From the NCBI GenBank assembly GCA_023459095.1, contig JAEWVQ010000378.1, positions 1 to 8,197 of the forward strand: DNA of 8,197 nucleotides, written 5' to 3'. A program made the position numbers and the translations under genes. Shown in pieces: positions 6,252 through 8,197 of this stretch (the first letter of the stretch is position 1; the number at the start of each line of letters is the position of its first letter). The notes under the pieces are model-generated. The model was not told where the DNA came from, searched no databases, and was given only the letters and a program-made list of their open reading frames with translations. Origin of the DNA: Pseudomonadota bacterium. Its GTDB lineage: Bacteria; Pseudomonadota; Gammaproteobacteria; Burkholderiales; Rhodocyclaceae.

Positions 6252-6920
6252 ATGAAACTCGATGCCCTGGAGGCTCGTAGCGTGCTGCGGCAGTGCGACT
6301 TCGGCGCGCTCGCCACACTGTCGGCCAAGCTCCCCGGCCACCCCTTCGTCAGCCACGTGCCTTTCGCCCTCGATGCCGAGGTCCGTCCGGTACTGCTGCT
6401 GTCCGGGCTCGCCGAACACACTCGCAACCTGCTTGCCGATGCGCGCGTCAGCCTGATGGCGACACTGCCCGGTCCCGAGCCGCAATCCCAGCCGCGGCTG
6501 ACGCTGATGGGCGAAGCCGTGCCGATCGAGCCGTCGCGCGCGCTCCTCGACCGTTATCTGCGCTACCACCCCGAAGCGGCGACCTGGATCGGCTTTGGCG
6601 ACTTTCGCTTCTTCCGCCTGCGGCCGCAGCGCGTGCGGCTGATCAGCGGCTTTGCCCGCGCGGGCTGGATCGAGGCGGCGCAATGGAGCGTGCCGACGCT
6701 GGCCGAAACTGCCGAGGAAGCCCTGCTCGCCGAGTTGGCGCCGGCCTTGCCGGGCGCACGGCTGCTCGGTCTCGACCACGAAGGCTGCGATTTCCGCGAC
6801 GAGCACGGCGGCCGCCGCCGCCTGGCCTGGACTCCGGGTGCGGTCGACACGGCGGGCTTGCTCGCACAGGCGCACGCTGCGCTGGGCGGTTTGCGCGCCG
6901 ATGGCGGCGCGCCGCGGTAA
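6252..6920 (+). CDS. FMN-binding split-barrel protein, HugZ/pyridoxamine 5'-phosphate oxidase-like
   Basis: A 222-residue protein in the pyridoxamine 5'-phosphate oxidase-like FMN-binding superfamily, in the two-domain layout of HugZ-type proteins. Residues 5-140 form the split barrel: GALATLS (18-24), HPFVSHVPFALD (30-41), LLLSGLAEHTRNLLADARVSLM (48-69), RLTLMGEA (82-89) and FRFFRLRPQRVRLISGFARAGWI (118-140). Residues about 165-210 resemble the small C-terminal domain (DUF2470 type; LLGLDHEGCDFRDEHGGR at 171-188) found in heme-utilisation relatives. Characterised HugZ proteins degrade or bind heme, but many relatives of this architecture are only general flavin- or heme-binding proteins, so heme oxygenase activity is not claimed. 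No signal peptide. The only ribosome-site candidate is GGAA five bases before the ATG. It lies 78 bases after the acyl-CoA synthetase and may be partly cotranscribed with it. Confidence 0.85.
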   Translation: MKLDALEARSVLRQCDFGALATLSAKLPGHPFVSHVPFALDAEVRPVLLLSGLAEHTRNLLADARVSLMATLPGPEPQSQPRLTLMGEAVPIEPSRALLDRYLRYHPEAATWIGFGDFRFFRLRPQRVRLISGFARAGWIEAAQWSVPTLAETAEEALLAELAPALPGARLLGLDHEGCDFRDEHGGRRRLAWTPGAVDTAGLLAQAHAALGGLRADGGAPR

Positions 6921-6926
6921 ACGGGT

Positions 6927-6948
6927 GAGCGGCCCCGCAGGGCCGCTC
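6927..6948 (+). terminator. hairpin between convergent genes, probable bidirectional terminator without a T-run
   Basis: GAGCGGCCC (6927-6935) pairs perfectly with GGGCCGCTC (6940-6948) around a CGCA loop. It lies seven bases after one stop codon and 19 bases before the stop codon of the facing gene. No T-run follows on either strand, so the terminator call rests on position and stem strength. Confidence 0.55.
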
Positions 6949-6967
6949 CGCTCGTGGGGCCGGGCGC

Positions 6968-7333
6968 TTACTTGGTCTCGGCCCAGGTGTCGCCCTTCTT
7001 GCGGTCGTAGCGCAGGATGACCTCGGAAATCGAGCACAGGTCGAAGCTCTCCCACATGGCCTCCTCGCCGTCGTCGTAGGTGACCTTCAGATCCCATTTG
7101 CAGCCCTTCGCCCCGCGTTCGAACTCGATGTTCACACGCTCGCCGTTGGCGAGGATGTCGCGCCCCATGATGTCCTCTTCCCAGTCGTTCGACGCCGCCG
7201 AGGAGACATAGACCTCGTTGATCGAGTAGCCGGTCTTGTTGACCAGGGTGAAATCCAGGCTCCCGGCCAGGGCCGGGTGCGCGGCAAGCAGGGCGGCCGA
7301 GGCGAAGGCCAGCGCAAACAAGGTTTTCTTCAT
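6968..7333 (-). CDS. small exported protein with two cysteines, function unknown
   Basis: A 121-residue protein with a classical Sec signal peptide: KK at the N-terminus, a hydrophobic stretch (4-19) and an ALA/GS cleavage site after residue 23, leaving about 98 residues, probably periplasmic. The mature part starts SLDFTLVNKTGYSINEVYVS and continues with a strongly acidic region, WEEDIMGRDIL (51-61), a single GCKWDLKVTYDDGEEAMWE block (77-95) and LCSISEVILRYD (99-110). C78 and C100 could form a disulfide. I recall small proteins of this pattern in other proteobacteria labelled 'argininosuccinate lyase'; that must be an error, since the real lyase is about 460 residues and cytoplasmic. The beta-strand-rich look suggests a small beta-sandwich, but this is inference. 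The start is fixed by the signal peptide; the ribosome site (GGAAAAG) is weak. It stands alone, convergent with the FMN protein. Confidence 0.85.
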   Translation of the reverse strand: MKKTLFALAFASAALLAAHPALAGSLDFTLVNKTGYSINEVYVSSAASNDWEEDIMGRDILANGERVNIEFERGAKGCKWDLKVTYDDGEEAMWESFDLCSISEVILRYDRKKGDTWAETK

Positions 7334-7552
7334 GACTTTTCCAGATCGAAACTGTCCGGTTGGGTTGTCGGTAGTGAATCGTCCGGCGCCGTGCGTGCCG
7401 ATGACGTAAGGGTATTTTCACATCTTCGTCATGATGCAGTGAGGCAATCGTGGGGTCGCCGTGAAAAATTCACCCCCGGACCCGGGCGGCGCGGCGGGCG
7501 CAGGGCCGCCAGCCGATGCGGCGCCCAATCCCTGCCGTCGAATGCAAAGCGT
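7334..7552. other. intergenic region upstream of the small exported gene and ffs
   Basis: No gene is supported here. It should hold the promoter of the minus-strand exported gene, but no convincing -35/-10 pair is visible. An imperfect inverted repeat is present: ATGACGTAAG (7401-7410) against CTTCGTCAT (7424-7432), with one bulged base, flanking an AT-rich core GGTATTTTCACAT. A small GTGAA-AAA-TTCAC repeat lies at 7461-7473. Either could be a protein-binding site. Confidence 0.4.
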
Positions 7553-7581
7553 TTGGGGCGCGCGTCAAGTGCTGCTACAAT
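7553..7581 (+). promoter_or_regulatory. sigma70-type promoter of ffs
   Basis: TTGGGG (7553-7558) and TACAAT (7576-7581) are separated by exactly 17 bases. The RNA's predicted first base, G7589, is eight bases after the -10 box. The spacing, the strong -10 and the adjacent stable RNA make this the clearest promoter in the window. Confidence 0.8.
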
Positions 7582-7588
7582 CCGCGCC

Positions 7589-7690
<102 letters not shown>

Positions 7691-7698
7691 CGAATATG

Positions 7699-7731
7699 AA
7701 AAGGGCGTCTCCACTGGAGACGCCCTTTTTT
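7699..7731 (+). terminator. strong intrinsic terminator, symmetric; serves ffs and probably the antiporter operon
   Basis: GGGCGTCTCC (7703-7712) and GGAGACGCCC (7716-7725) form a perfect 10-bp stem with a three-base ACT loop, followed by TTTTTT (7726-7731). AAAA precedes the stem, so the minus strand also reads as a stem followed by TTTT. It lies just after the SRP RNA on one strand and about 45 bases after the antiporter subunit G stop on the other. Confidence 0.92.
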
Positions 7732-7749
7732 CGTCGGCGCCCTGCGCAC

Positions 7750-7777
7750 GAGCACGGCCGCGCATGCGGTCGTGCTC
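7750..7777 (-). repeat. 12-bp hairpin overlapping the end of the antiporter subunit G gene
   Basis: GAGCACGGCCGC (7750-7761) pairs with GCGGTCGTGCTC (7766-7777), including one G-T pair, around a GCAT loop. The stem takes in two bases of the subunit G stop codon (7776-7778). No T-run follows on the minus strand, so it may protect the 3' end of the mRNA or assist the terminator just beyond it. Confidence 0.6.
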
Positions 7778-8087
7778 AGTCGCGGCTGCGCAGCATGGCC
7801 GCACGCATCAGCAGCATCGTCGTCACCGGCGAGGTCAGCAGGATGAACAGGGTGATCAGCAACTCGTGGATCACCGGGCGCTGCGCCAGCGCCGACGACA
7901 CCAGCATCGATGCCACCAGCACGCAGCCGGCGCCCAGGGTGTTGCCCATGGTCGGCGCGTGGATGCGGCCATAGAAACTCTCCAGGCGCAGCAGGCCCAG
8001 CGAACCGACCAGGGTCAGCAGCGCGCCGCACACCAGCAGCACGGCGGCGGGCAGCGCCGCCCACAGCGGGACGTCGAGCTCGTTCAT
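7776..8087 (-). CDS. mnhG: Mrp-type cation/proton antiporter subunit G (MnhG/MrpG/PhaG)
   Basis: A 103-residue inner-membrane subunit of the multi-subunit Na+(K+)/H+ antiporter (Mrp/Mnh/Pha), which works in pH and salt homeostasis. Three hydrophobic helices are visible at about 9-31, 48-68 and 73-95. The family hallmark is present as GLLRLESFYGRIHAPTMGNT (31-50), matching the usual LRLPDFYxRxHAPT pattern, and the length is normal for subunit G. The start codon overlaps the stop of subunit F as ATGA, with GAGGT nine bases upstream, showing translational coupling at the end of the operon. Subunit G is normally the last gene, and the following hairpin and terminator agree. Whether the exchanger prefers sodium or potassium cannot be told from this subunit. 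Confidence 0.93.
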   Translation of the reverse strand: MNELDVPLWAALPAAVLLVCGALLTLVGSLGLLRLESFYGRIHAPTMGNTLGAGCVLVASMLVSSALAQRPVIHELLITLFILLTSPVTTMLLMRAAMLRSRD

Positions 8088-8197
8088 GGTTCGATGACCT
8101 CGCCGCGCAGCAGGAACTTGGCCATCGCGGTGGCGCCGACGAAGCCGAACAGGGCGATCAGCAGTGCGATGTCGAAATAAATCGCGGAGCCGAAGCC
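8084..8197 (-). CDS. mnhF: Mrp-type antiporter subunit F (MnhF/MrpF/PhaF), C-terminal part only
   Basis: The last 37 codons of a gene that enters from the right edge. The minus-strand translation reads GFGSAIYFDIALLIALFG, continues FVGATAMAKFLLRGEVIEP and ends at TGA (8086-8084). The pattern YxDIALxxALxGFxGxxAxAKFLxRG is the typical end of subunit F, a small three-helix membrane protein of about 90 residues, of which the last helix and tail are seen here. Its TGA shares bases with the ATG of subunit G. The F-G order is the standard one for Mrp operons. Confidence 0.88.
   Translation of the reverse strand, partial: GFGSAIYFDIALLIALFGFVGATAMAKFLLRGEVIEP

Noticed and set aside
6252..6920. A firm call of heme oxygenase (hugZ)
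   Set aside because: The architecture fits the superfamily, but heme-degrading activity cannot be inferred from visible residues, and no heme uptake genes are nearby.
6219..7421. A 400-codon minus-strand frame spanning the FMN protein and the exported protein
   Set aside because: It crosses two supported genes in other frames and is rich in R, G, A and Q without domain signatures.

Overview
The window is very GC-rich, densely coding DNA from a Gram-negative bacterium. The protein set and the TACAAT-type -10 boxes suggest a betaproteobacterium, most likely in the Azoarcus/Thauera (Rhodocyclales) neighbourhood. That placement is inferred from gene style, not from a marker gene. There is no sign of a prophage, insertion sequence, CRISPR array or defence island; it looks like ordinary chromosomal backbone.

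Layout from left to right: (1) the 3' part of a PAS-GGDEF-EAL cyclic-di-GMP signalling protein on the + strand. (2) Convergent to it, with the two genes overlapping by 16 bases at their stop codons, a two-gene minus-strand operon: an NfsA-type nitroreductase followed by a conserved 469-residue protein of unknown function. (3) A 262-base divergent intergenic region holding a TGACGT-TT-ACGTCA operator-like palindrome, a candidate promoter and two GC-rich hairpins, which drives (4) an AMP-forming acyl-CoA synthetase (+). (5) A small FMN-binding split-barrel protein of the HugZ/pyridoxamine-phosphate-oxidase-like superfamily (+), behind an 11-bp perfect hairpin and a TACAAT box. (6) Convergent to it, a small exported protein (-) with a signal peptide and two cysteines. 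(7) The gene for the 4.5S signal recognition particle RNA (ffs, +) with a clear sigma70-type promoter and a strong terminator. (8) On the minus strand, the end of an Mrp/Mnh/Pha cation-proton antiporter operon: the 3' end of subunit F and all of subunit G, joined by an ATGA overlap, reading toward the same terminator.

The genes do not form one pathway. The most informative parts are the regulatory DNA before the acyl-CoA synthetase, the uncharacterised protein translationally tied to a nitroreductase, the small exported family near ffs, and the symmetric terminator that appears to serve both ffs and the antiporter operon. I found no convincing new multi-gene system.
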